DNA of 7,533 nucleotides from Gammaproteobacteria bacterium (GTDB taxonomy: Bacteria > Pseudomonadota > Gammaproteobacteria > Pseudomonadales > UBA3067). Each line of letters starts with the position of its first letter. Positions within the stretch are counted from its first letter, which is position 1. The stretch covers positions 12,594-20,126 of the forward strand of contig NVVB01000035.1 of the NCBI GenBank assembly GCA_002402085.1, read 5' to 3'. The notes under the pieces were generated by a model. The model saw only the letters and a program-made list of their open reading frames with translations, did no database searches and had not been told where the DNA came from. The translations under genes were made by a program, and so were the position numbers. Shown here in pieces: positions 1 through 5,541 of this stretch.

Positions 1-115
1 AGGGTGCGTGAACCGTAAGACTGTTTTCAATAAAGGACACCACCTTTAACTGCATTGCTCCGACTAACGGAATCTGCTCATCGTACAATGTTTGTAACGC
101 ATCTAAATCGATCAT
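1..115 (-). CDS. Thioesterase-like (YiiD C-terminal type) protein, N-terminal fragment
   Basis: This reading frame is open from an ATG at 115 to the left edge and gives 38 residues (MIDLDALQTLYDEQIPLVGA and onward, ending LTVHAP). The start is supported by AGAGG at 122-126 (minus strand), six bases upstream. The pattern of a short helix, 'IPLVGAMQLKVVSF', then a strand ending 'LTVHAP' resembles the beginning of the hot-dog-fold putative thioesterase domain found at the C-terminus of YiiD and in stand-alone proteins. In that family the next segment normally holds an N-x-N and a G-T-x-F-G-G-S stretch, which would lie outside the window. The call rests on a short N-terminal segment and is only moderately secure; another hot-dog-fold enzyme is possible. 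It is transcribed away from everything else in the window. Confidence 0.5.
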   Translation of the reverse strand, partial: MIDLDALQTLYDEQIPLVGAMQLKVVSFIENSLTVHAP

Positions 116-338
116 TCATTGCCTCTACTTTATAATTCGGCCGGACTTATCCGTTAGTTAACCCTACATTACCGCAAGATAACGTTGTCTCCGCCTCAAC
201 TGTCAGACTTTCGTCACAATCGGTTTACGTGTTCATACACAAAAACAACAGTTCTTGTGAGCGAGATCATTAGAATAAGGAGTTATAACGCACAATTAAT
301 ACAAACAATATTATCTTAATGTGAATTAAGGGGTAAAC
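116..338. promoter_or_regulatory. Divergent intergenic region left of the small ORF
   Basis: These 223 bases separate the thioesterase-like start (minus strand) from the small ORF at 339 (plus strand), so promoters for both would be expected here. I could not find a convincing -35/-10 pair with normal spacing on either strand. TAGAAT at 271-276 and TATAAC at 284-289 are -10-like but lack a partner. An orphan AAGGAG at 278-283 is not followed by a start codon at a useful distance. Confidence 0.3.
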
Positions 339-509
339 ATGAGAGAGCCACGCCACCTAAGTGTTTTTCTTCCGAATGTACGAGTGCTTCGTCGCCTCGA
401 AGAAGAAATTCAAAAATCTCGTCACGCCAACAACTCTGGCACGCACAACAATTTCTGCCCCACCAAAAATACCGCATCAGAACCCTGCACAACCAAACAA
501 AAACATTAA
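339..509 (+). CDS. Small hypothetical protein, 56 aa
   Basis: The ORF begins ATG AGA GAG at 339 and ends TAA at 507-509. Its best support is AAGGGG at 328-333, a strong ribosome binding site five bases before the ATG. The product starts MREPRHLSVFLPNVRVLRRL, which could form a short basic helix with E21-E23 following. It ends in a polar tail rich in Asn, Thr, His and Lys with two cysteines (C39, C50). No signal peptide or membrane segment is visible. I do not recognise a family. The tail is encoded by A+C-rich DNA, which can produce such residues without selection, so the ORF might be a short regulatory leader or chance. It stands alone between flanking non-coding stretches, with a weak hairpin just after it. 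Confidence 0.35.
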   Translation: MREPRHLSVFLPNVRVLRRLEEEIQKSRHANNSGTHNNFCPTKNTASEPCTTKQKH

Positions 510-820
510 TTATTACACCGCGCTGTAACTACGCAGCGCAGTATCCACATAGCACTAATGCAGCAACTCCCCCGTATTCAGTCCCTTATCTGTTTTTCTT
601 TTTATCTAAATCCCCCATAAAGTCTGTTTTTATTTGTAAATTTATGTAATATCCCCACTCAATGGATGTATTGATTCAATAAAAAAATAAATCAATCAAA
701 AAAATGAAGACGGAGTTTCAATCTAAACAGCCCTTTGCTGACCTGGATCACAGGTTGATAAAAATAATAGGGGCTAAGTCAATTAATAAGATTAATAACA
801 ATATCTGGGGTTCCTTTATT
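510..820. other. AT-rich non-coding stretch and porin leader
   Basis: These 311 bases hold no ORF with a plausible ribosome binding site. The frame of the porin is open upstream from an ATG at 704, but no Shine-Dalgarno sequence precedes that ATG, and starting there would put 39 residues in front of a normal signal peptide, so it is treated as leader. A short inverted repeat, TATTGA-T-TCAATA, lies at 669-681. It resembles palindromes elsewhere in the window and could be a regulator site. No convincing promoter was identified. Confidence 0.4.
520..539 (+). terminator. Weak hairpin after the small ORF
   Basis: GCGCTG (520-525) and CAGCGC (534-539) form a perfect six-base stem around an eight-base loop, 11 bases after the small ORF stop codon. 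No T-run follows on the plus strand, so this is at best a weak or factor-assisted terminator. It may be an incidental structure. Confidence 0.25.
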
Positions 821-1531
821 ATGTCTTCTAAGATAGACAAAACCATAAAAACAATGGCATCAACTGCCGTTCTCGCTACCGCACTAATTTCAACTCCGAT
901 TGCATTTGCTGAAGAAGTAAGTTTTGACGCGTCAGTTTCTGCTTCAAACCTGTATTTGTTTCGTGGATTTGATTTAGGTGGTGGTTCTGGAAATGCTGCC
1001 ATTTCAGGAGACCTAACGGCTAGTTACAGCAACTCCTATGCAACGATTTGGGCTTCAAGCGGAGATGCTTCTCTCGGCACGGAATACGACCTAATTGTCG
1101 GTTACGGACGTGACATCGGCGATTTCAACTTCGACATTAATTTAACCAACTTCATTTACCCTTCCGAAGCTGAAGGTGAATTAGATACCATTGGTGAACT
1201 AACCGAAGTTATCGTATCCCTAGGATACGGGCCCGTAAGCTTCAGCCACGCAAATAATATCGCGGGTTCAACTGGTTATTCCTACACCACATTCGGAGTA
1301 GAGTCCGGAGACTTTAGCGTCTTATTAGGCCACAACCTGGACGACAATGACGAAGTAGAAGATACCGATGACATAAGCGCTACTCATTTAGACCTGAGCT
1401 ACGCGTTCAATGACAACCTTAGCTTCACTGTCAGCAAAATCATTGCTCAAGATGATGGCGAAGACGATGATATTTTTAACGAAAACACATTATTTGTAGT
1501 CACTCTATCGTTACCCATCGACCTTAAATAA
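821..1531 (+). CDS. TorF-family putative outer-membrane porin, 236 aa
   Basis: From the ATG at 821 the product begins with a textbook Sec signal peptide: a basic stretch (K4, K7, K10), a hydrophobic core (about 13-26) and a cleavage site after AFA at residue 30, followed by EE. The mature part opens with 'SFDASVSASNLYLFRGFD' and continues in alternating strand-like segments with GY and YP turns. This is the pattern of the proteobacterial TorF (gcw_chp) family of predicted small beta-barrels, and the length fits. The function of the family is little known; passive uptake of small solutes is assumed. GGGG at 807-810 is a modest ribosome binding site 10 bases before the ATG. The upstream in-frame ATG at 704 has none. 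Two very acidic loops (about residues 174-185 and 211-217) might bind divalent cations. Unlike many barrels, it ends in Lys, not Phe. The gene is monocistronic and closed by inverted repeats. Confidence 0.8.
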   Translation: MSSKIDKTIKTMASTAVLATALISTPIAFAEEVSFDASVSASNLYLFRGFDLGGGSGNAAISGDLTASYSNSYATIWASSGDASLGTEYDLIVGYGRDIGDFNFDINLTNFIYPSEAEGELDTIGELTEVIVSLGYGPVSFSHANNIAGSTGYSYTTFGVESGDFSVLLGHNLDDNDEVEDTDDISATHLDLSYAFNDNLSFTVSKIIAQDDGEDDDIFNENTLFVVTLSLPIDLK

Positions 1532-1540
1532 ACCCTCAGC

Positions 1541-1568
1541 TACAACGTGCTGAATTACGCACGTTGTA
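1541..1568. repeat. Inverted repeat after the porin gene
   Basis: TACAACGTGC (1541-1550) and GCACGTTGTA (1559-1568) form a perfect 10-base stem with an eight-base loop, starting nine bases after the porin stop codon. No T-run follows directly. It may protect the 3' end of the porin mRNA from exonucleases or act together with the stronger hairpin 12 bases downstream. Confidence 0.6.
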
Positions 1569-1580
1569 ACGCGGGCAATA

Positions 1581-1616
1581 AAAAATGGTTTTGTTATCAA
1601 TAACAAAACCATTTTT
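1581..1616. terminator. Bidirectional terminator between porin and lactonase genes
   Basis: A perfect 16-base stem (1581-1596 with 1601-1616) closes on a TCAA loop. It starts with AAAAA and ends with TTTTT, so either transcript would carry a hairpin followed by a U-run. It lies between two convergent genes, as expected of a shared terminator. The stem is fairly A/T-rich (four G/C pairs). Confidence 0.75.
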
Positions 1617-1672
1617 ACGTTAAACGTCATCAAAAACCTTATAACTCATCCCCTTTCAACCCCGCCGTCAAA

Positions 1673-2611
1673 CTAGCCGCCAAAAATAGCCGCAGGATTG
1701 CCCACCATCATTGTATCAATCTGCGCCTGACTTACCCCCGCCTCAAGTAAGGCGGGCAAGACATCTTTAGACACATGGCGATAATTCCAATTGGGTGCAA
1801 ACTGCTCCACGAAACCTTGATCGGCAAAAAAATCGATATGGCTACAGGCATCATGAGACACCACCATCTTGCCTGCATGGCCTCTTTCGCATAGTTTAGC
1901 CACCGTTTGTACGCGCTTATCCGTAGGCAGGTAAGAATCCAAACCAAACCGATCCATGCCGATATAACTACCGCGATCGAGTATCGCTTCAAGGTAATCA
2001 ATATCTTCTGAATCACCACAATGACCAATGACCACCCGCGTTAAATCCACCCCAACCTCATCAAACACGTCCTGTTGGGCCAAACCTGATCGATTCGCAA
2101 CGGAAGTATGTGTGGAAATAGGCGCACCCGTGTGTTTTTGAGTAATTGCCGCCGCCTCTAATAATTTCCGATTAATCGTGGTCACGCCTGGATGATCCGT
2201 CGCGCATTTAATAATGCCTGCTTTGGCACCCGTGCCGTGAATCCCTACCTCCATATCACCAATCATATATTCGGCTAATTGCTCCGGCGACCACCCCGCC
2301 ATCCAGGGTTCTTCATTCCAATAAAAACCCGTGGCAGCAATGACATTCACTTCTGACTCTTCCGAAACTCGACGAATAATATCGATGTCCCGTCCTAAAT
2401 TGATAGGTGTTAAATCAACGATACTATCGACCCCCAATGCTTTGGCTTTCTTTAGCTCAGCGACGGCTTTAGGGATTTCCTTATCCGCATCGAACCATTC
2501 CGTAAAATTCTGTCGCATCGACCAATTTGAAACGACAATATGTTCGTGCATCAAACAAAACCCTATTTGGTCCACCGAAATAGGCCCTAAAACTGTTTCC
2601 ACTTTAGACAT
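1673..2611 (-). CDS. Phosphotriesterase-family protein, probable lactonase (PLL type), 312 aa
   Basis: This is a cytoplasmic metal-dependent hydrolase of the amidohydrolase superfamily with a TIM-barrel fold. All ligands of the binuclear metal centre are visible: H22 and H24 in 'LMHEHI', the lysine expected to be carboxylated, K135, in 'AGIIKCATDH', H168 in 'ISTHTS', H197 in 'VIGHCGDS', and D254 in 'VSHDACSH'. Their spacing nearly matches that of the archaeal lactonase SsoPox (22, 24, 137, 170, 199, 256). The stretch 'IGMDRFGLDSYLP' also matches the phosphotriesterase-like lactonase subgroup, so hydrolysis of lactones, perhaps acyl-homoserine lactones, is more likely than organophosphate breakdown. 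That is family inference; an ester or a lactone from hydrocarbon metabolism is also possible. No signal peptide is present. The start is supported by AAGGA at 2620-2624 (minus strand), eight bases upstream. The gene is divergent from the first pmoC-like gene and appears monocistronic. Confidence 0.85.
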   Translation of the reverse strand: MSKVETVLGPISVDQIGFCLMHEHIVVSNWSMRQNFTEWFDADKEIPKAVAELKKAKALGVDSIVDLTPINLGRDIDIIRRVSEESEVNVIAATGFYWNEEPWMAGWSPEQLAEYMIGDMEVGIHGTGAKAGIIKCATDHPGVTTINRKLLEAAAITQKHTGAPISTHTSVANRSGLAQQDVFDEVGVDLTRVVIGHCGDSEDIDYLEAILDRGSYIGMDRFGLDSYLPTDKRVQTVAKLCERGHAGKMVVSHDACSHIDFFADQGFVEQFAPNWNYRHVSKDVLPALLEAGVSQAQIDTMMVGNPAAIFGG

Positions 2612-2648
2612 AATAGAATTCCTTTTTTAAAAACTGCCGCGCAATCAA

Positions 2649-2664
2649 TTATTGAGATCAATAA
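2649..2664. promoter_or_regulatory. Palindrome TTATTGA-N2-TCAATAA, candidate operator
   Basis: Perfect seven-base arms (2649-2655 and 2658-2664) flank the centre GA. The site is 38 bases upstream of the lactonase start codon, a usual place for an operator. The same arms with a two-base centre recur at 3868-3883. No regulator gene is present in the window to assign it to; the half-site spacing does not fit FNR (TTGAT-N4-ATCAA). Confidence 0.4.
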
Positions 2665-2847
2665 CAATCACCGCAACCTCCTCCGTCCCGTAAATATTGA
2701 CCTAAATCGTACGAAGAAAAAAGCACTTCAATCGGGTACTTCTGGCCAACCTATACAACTTAACCGTATATGACAGGGTCAAATTTCACAGTTTGATTAA
2801 ACTGGCCTATTACGTTGGCAGCAGCAATTCACATTAGGCGTTCTAAG

Positions 2848-2868
2848 AAGTGGAAGTGGAAGTGGAAG
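2848..2868 (+). repeat. Short tandem repeat AAGTGG x3.5
   Basis: Three complete AAGTGG units and a further AAG occupy 2848-2868, about 80 bases before the pmoC-like start at 2950. If translated in the pmoC frame it gives alternating Lys-Trp, which is unlike the family N-terminus. It is probably untranslated leader and may be a slippage-prone site. Confidence 0.75.
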
Positions 2869-2949
2869 ATCGATTTAAATAGGAGATTTACAGCGACTCA
2901 TTGTTATTTCACTAAAACAATAAAAACCAACCCCATTGGAGACAACACT

Positions 2950-3771
2950 ATGTCCGTAGCCTTGCCAAATAAAGCCCTCACTGAAGACAATGCCGTAACA
3001 GCGGAGATCGAAACGCTTAAAATTCCGTGGTTGCTAATGTTTACACTATTAATAGGCACCCTGCTTATATTTGGCACGTATCGCTGGTATCAACAAAATT
3101 ATTCATTTACGGTCGGGCTGGATTATTTCGAACCTGAATTCCAAACCTATTGGATGAATCTTTTCTACGTTCAAATGGCCTTAATCATCATCAGTACCTT
3201 AATCATTGCGCCCACTCTCTGGTTCACTCGCCCTAAAGACATCCACGCCATAACGCCTATTCAAGAACTGAACAATTACTACCTGGTATTTGGACTCATG
3301 TCCGTAGCAAGTGTTGGTTTATTAATATCTCTGGGGTTGTTCGTTGAAGCAGATGCGGCCTGGCACCAGATCACCATTCGAGACACAGACTTCACACCCA
3401 CTCATATTGCACTGTTCTATTTCGCACTGCCGTTAATCTTCGCGTCCATAGCCATTGCGTTTGTCTGGGTTCACACCCGACTTCCTGATTTTTCTCAACG
3501 CGTATCATTGCCCATGGCAATCACGGTGGGTGGACCGATTTTGATTATGCCCAATTTGGCGTTTAATGAATGGGGACATACCTTCTTCTATGCTGAAGAG
3601 CTGTTCGCAGCACCCATCCACTGGGGTTTCGTGGCATTAGCCTGGGGCTTTTTTGCGGTAGGCGGGTTTATATTGCAATGCTTAGCACGCGTAAAAGTAC
3701 TCACAAATCTAACCCATCAAGAGCAGCCACCCAAAGATCAAAGCGAGCCATTATCAAATCAAGCGGCTTAG
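2950..3771 (+). CDS. pmoC-like: Particulate methane/ammonia/hydrocarbon monooxygenase subunit C, copy 1 (273 aa)
   Basis: This is an integral membrane subunit of the copper membrane monooxygenase family, which inserts oxygen into methane, ammonia, short alkanes or alkenes. About six hydrophobic segments are visible (roughly residues 26-44, 71-92, 108-131, 154-176, 188-202, 223-247). The family ligands are intact: D135, H139 and H152 in 'DAAWHQITIRDTDFTPTH' (spacing +4, +17, as in Methylococcus PmoC D156/H160/H173), and N206, H210 and H224 in 'NEWGHTFFYAEELFAAPIH' (spacing +4, +18, as in N227/H231/H245). The ATG at 2950 is chosen because GGAGA at 2938-2942 lies seven bases before it. No A or B subunit follows; the next gene is a convergent paralogue about 62% identical by hand alignment over 210 residues. 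The substrate cannot be told from subunit C, and AmoC or a hydrocarbon monooxygenase subunit is equally possible. Confidence 0.9.
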   Translation: MSVALPNKALTEDNAVTAEIETLKIPWLLMFTLLIGTLLIFGTYRWYQQNYSFTVGLDYFEPEFQTYWMNLFYVQMALIIISTLIIAPTLWFTRPKDIHAITPIQELNNYYLVFGLMSVASVGLLISLGLFVEADAAWHQITIRDTDFTPTHIALFYFALPLIFASIAIAFVWVHTRLPDFSQRVSLPMAITVGGPILIMPNLAFNEWGHTFFYAEELFAAPIHWGFVALAWGFFAVGGFILQCLARVKVLTNLTHQEQPPKDQSEPLSNQAA

Positions 3772-3857
3772 GTTTCGGCCCGGTTTTAGATTTTAGATTC
3801 CTGCGAAACCCGAAATTAAACCTAGAACCGTGAACGAGACTACACACGGTTAAAATA

Positions 3858-3893
3858 AAAAGCCCTGTTATTGATATCAATAACAGGGCTTTT
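3858..3893. terminator. Bidirectional terminator between the two pmoC-like genes (36-bp perfect palindrome)
   Basis: The arms 3858-3875 and 3876-3893 are perfectly complementary with no spacer. The outer part has AAAAGCCCTGTTA and its complement, giving a G/C-rich upper stem followed by TTTT in both directions. It lies 86 bases after the stop of copy 1 and 58 bases after the stop of convergent copy 2. Its core, TTATTGA-TA-TCAATAA (3868-3883), has the same arms as the palindrome at 2649-2664. Confidence 0.8.
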
Positions 3894-3951
3894 AAGTATG
3901 CCCAATAATTTACTCGTTGTAGTCTTGATCCCTTAAGTGGCGTACAACCTC

Positions 3952-4785
3952 TTAGGCTGCTTTAGCCTCCAGGTTTTGCTCTTCTAGCTCCTCTTCGCCA
4001 ATCACCTTGGTCAGCACTAGCATGCGAGACAAGCACTGAATAAAGAACCCGGCCAAAGCAAAAGAAGCCCAGCCTAACACCACAAAGCCATAATGAATGG
4101 GCGCGGCAAAGAGTTCTTCGGCGTAGAAGAAGGTATGCCCCCACTCATTAAACCCAAGGTTTGGCATGATCAGTAAAGGCCCTGACACCAAAATCGCAAA
4201 AGGCGCTGATATTCTTCCGTGGAAATCAGGCAAACGCGTGTGAACCCAAATAAACGCCATCATAAGCCCCACCGCTTCAAGCGGCAGTATCATATAGAAC
4301 AAACCAATATGCGTGGGGGTGAAGTCAGTATCGCGTATCGTCACTTGATGCCAAGCCGCATCACTCTCGGCAAATATTCCTAATGACACCATACGTAGAA
4401 TTGCCGCCAATATAAAAATGGCAAAGACTAGATAATAGCTTCCAAGCTCACGCTGAGGCGTAATCTTCGCAATTGCGCGTTCCCGAGATGACCACACATA
4501 GTACAAACCTACTGCGCCAATCACCGCAATAATACTTAACTGAGCCCACATTAGATTCATCCAATAGGTCTGGAACTCAGGCTCAAAATAATCTAATCCA
4601 TATTCAAAAGAATACACCTGCTGGTACCAGCGATAGCTACCGAAAAATATTCCGGCAAAAATACTGCCAACACCAATAAAAAGTAACGGCACTTTTGGCA
4701 TGCCATCCTTACCCAGCGGATAAAATATTCGATCCCCCAAAGACCGCTCTTCAACTTCACTTAACTGCTCAACGCTAGCCGACAT
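3952..4785 (-). CDS. pmoC-like: Particulate methane/ammonia/hydrocarbon monooxygenase subunit C, copy 2 (277 aa)
   Basis: This is a second C subunit of the copper membrane monooxygenase family, convergent with copy 1. Ligand residues are again complete: D142, H146 and H159 in 'DAAWHQVTIRDTDFTPTH', and N213, H217 and H231 in 'NEWGHTFFYAEELFAAPIH'. Hydrophobic segments lie near 33-50, 79-98, 116-138, 161-181, 194-210 and 230-250. The two copies align without gaps through the core; the most divergent part is the second membrane helix (residues 78-98 here), while the blocks around the ligands are nearly identical. The N-terminus and the acidic C-terminal tail (EEELEEQNLE) are specific to this copy; copy 1 ends in a Gln/Pro-rich tail. 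The start is supported by AGGGAGAG at 4792-4799 (minus strand), six bases upstream. No pmoA or pmoB is linked, so it is a solitary gene that may be differently regulated from copy 1. Confidence 0.9.
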   Translation of the reverse strand: MSASVEQLSEVEERSLGDRIFYPLGKDGMPKVPLLFIGVGSIFAGIFFGSYRWYQQVYSFEYGLDYFEPEFQTYWMNLMWAQLSIIAVIGAVGLYYVWSSRERAIAKITPQRELGSYYLVFAIFILAAILRMVSLGIFAESDAAWHQVTIRDTDFTPTHIGLFYMILPLEAVGLMMAFIWVHTRLPDFHGRISAPFAILVSGPLLIMPNLGFNEWGHTFFYAEELFAAPIHYGFVVLGWASFALAGFFIQCLSRMLVLTKVIGEEELEEQNLEAKAA

Positions 4786-4814
4786 AATTAACTCTCCCTA
4801 AAGTTTATCGTTTG

Positions 4815-4910
4815 TTAGACATTACGATTAAAAGGCATCGACATCAGAACGCCCATCGATGCACCTACGAGAACAGACAACACTTTCTTAGCAAAGCACT
4901 CCAGCCACAT
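4815..4910 (-). CDS. Candidate small hydrophobic peptide upstream of pmoC-like gene 2, 31 aa
   Basis: From the ATG at 4910 the frame reads MWLECFAKKVLSVLVGASMG and on to MPFNRNV, ending at a TAA 29 bases before the pmoC copy 2 start. A basic pair (K8, K9) precedes a hydrophobic stretch (about 10-27) that could span or lie on a membrane. An in-frame GTG at 4928 would give 37 residues. Translation support is poor: AAGGA (4929-4933, minus strand) touches the GTG and is 18 bases from the ATG. I recognise no family. It may be a short membrane peptide or leader cotranscribed with pmoC, or chance. Confidence 0.2.
   Translation of the reverse strand: MWLECFAKKVLSVLVGASMGVLMSMPFNRNV
4835..4862. repeat. 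Inverted repeat upstream of pmoC-like gene 2
   Basis: GCATCGA (4835-4841) and TCGATGC (4856-4862) are perfect inverted arms separated by 14 bases, 50 to 77 bases upstream of the pmoC copy 2 start codon. It could be an operator or a leader hairpin. It overlaps the candidate small peptide at 4815-4910. Confidence 0.35.
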
Positions 4911-5191
4911 CGGCCAGAAAACAGCCACTCCTTATAACAAGCACTTCAATACCCAGCCCCTAATAAACAGAAATATTCCGACAGGGCATCACAAAAACCA
5001 ATCTAGCTTAGCATAGAAATACAAATTGAATATTTATTGCAGAACGTTTTCAATAGATCTACAACACCCTATCAGGCCCAATATCATCACCTCCAAAAAC
5101 ACGCCCACTTTAAACTAGAAAACACCTAACAAAACGCATAACAAAACACCTCACACGACACCGACAAACGCGCATAAAGATAAAGGAATTA

Positions 5192-5293
5192 ATGACATGG
5201 CAATGTGAGCATATTAAAAAATACCCACTATACTTCCCCAACGGAAGTTTCAGCATCAGACAATATAAATCCATTATTAACAGACAAACTTGA
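5192..5293 (+). CDS. Candidate small ORF, 33 aa
   Basis: ATG at 5192 is preceded by AAGGA at 5183-5187, four bases away, a good though slightly close ribosome binding site. The product starts MTWQCEHIKKYPLYFPNGSF and ends in a basic, polar stretch before TGA at 5291-5293. It has no signal peptide, membrane segment or known motif. It carries a small hairpin (ACTTCC 5232-5237 with GGAAGT 5243-5248). Too short to judge from composition; it may be a leader peptide or chance. Confidence 0.2.
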   Translation: MTWQCEHIKKYPLYFPNGSFSIRQYKSIINRQT

Positions 5294-5541
5294 TCCCAGT
5301 TCAAAAAACAAACCCCAAACACAGTACTGGCACTAAAAATATAAACGCGCCCACAAAGCACGCAAAACGACAACTAAATCTGCACGTAAGACCTACACGC
5401 CAAACCGACAAAACCGGCCTACACACCGAACACCACAAACACAAGCACTTGCAATCGACAATAAAATGCGGTAAACGAGTAAGCTATATACGGCCACCGC
5501 ATTAGACAGAATAAATATAAATGAACGCATAGGGTCACTCA

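Larger units (their letters stand above)
2612..2949. promoter_or_regulatory. Divergent control region between lactonase and pmoC-like gene 1
   Basis: These 338 bases must hold promoters for both divergent genes, though no strong sigma-70 pair could be picked out. TTGACC at 2697-2702 lacks a good -10. Visible items are the palindrome at 2649-2664, a hexamer tandem repeat at 2848-2868, and an orphan AGGAG at 2881-2885 without a start codon nearby. The pmoC frame is open upstream to a TTG at 2815, but the good ribosome binding site lies just before the ATG at 2950, so this part is leader and not coding. Confidence 0.5.
4786..5541. promoter_or_regulatory. 756-bp divergent region without a large gene
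   Basis: This region separates pmoC-like gene 2 (minus) from the ABC operon (plus) and must carry promoters for both. I found no strong sigma-70 promoter. TTGCAA (5449-5454) followed after 17 bases by TAAACG (5472-5477) is a weak candidate for the ABC operon. From about 5050 to 5460 the plus strand is very rich in A and C and poor in G. Longer open frames here start only at TTG codons without ribosome binding sites and encode low-complexity peptides, so they are not called. Two small ORF candidates within it are listed separately. Confidence 0.4.

Noticed and set aside
704..820. N-terminal extension of the porin reading frame from an ATG at 704
   Set aside because: No ribosome binding site precedes it, and it would place 39 residues ahead of a normal signal peptide that starts at the ATG at 821.
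2331..2630. 99-codon plus-strand frame across the lactonase gene
   Set aside because: It lies antisense to a well-supported enzyme gene and its product shows no family features.
2649..2664. FNR/CRP-type site
   Set aside because: FNR needs TTGAT-N4-ATCAA; here the TTGA and TCAA halves are separated by two bases, so the spacing does not fit.
2815..2949. Upstream extension of pmoC-like gene 1 from a TTG at 2815
   Set aside because: It translates a simple hexamer repeat into Lys-Trp alternation, lacks a good ribosome binding site, and the family-like N-terminus follows GGAGA and the ATG at 2950.
3771..3810. GGTTTCG (3771-3777) and CGAAACC (3804-3810) as a terminator for pmoC-like gene 1
   Set aside because: The loop would be 26 bases with no T-run after it, and the perfect palindrome at 3858-3893 is a far better terminator.
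5110..5373. 87-codon minus-strand frame starting at TTG, Cys/Phe/Val-rich product
   Set aside because: It is the complement of the A+C-biased stretch (G+T-rich codons), has no ribosome binding site and resembles no protein.
5290..5505. 71-codon plus-strand frame starting at TTG
   Set aside because: No ribosome binding site; the low-complexity Thr/His/Lys/Asn product follows from the A+C bias of this stretch.
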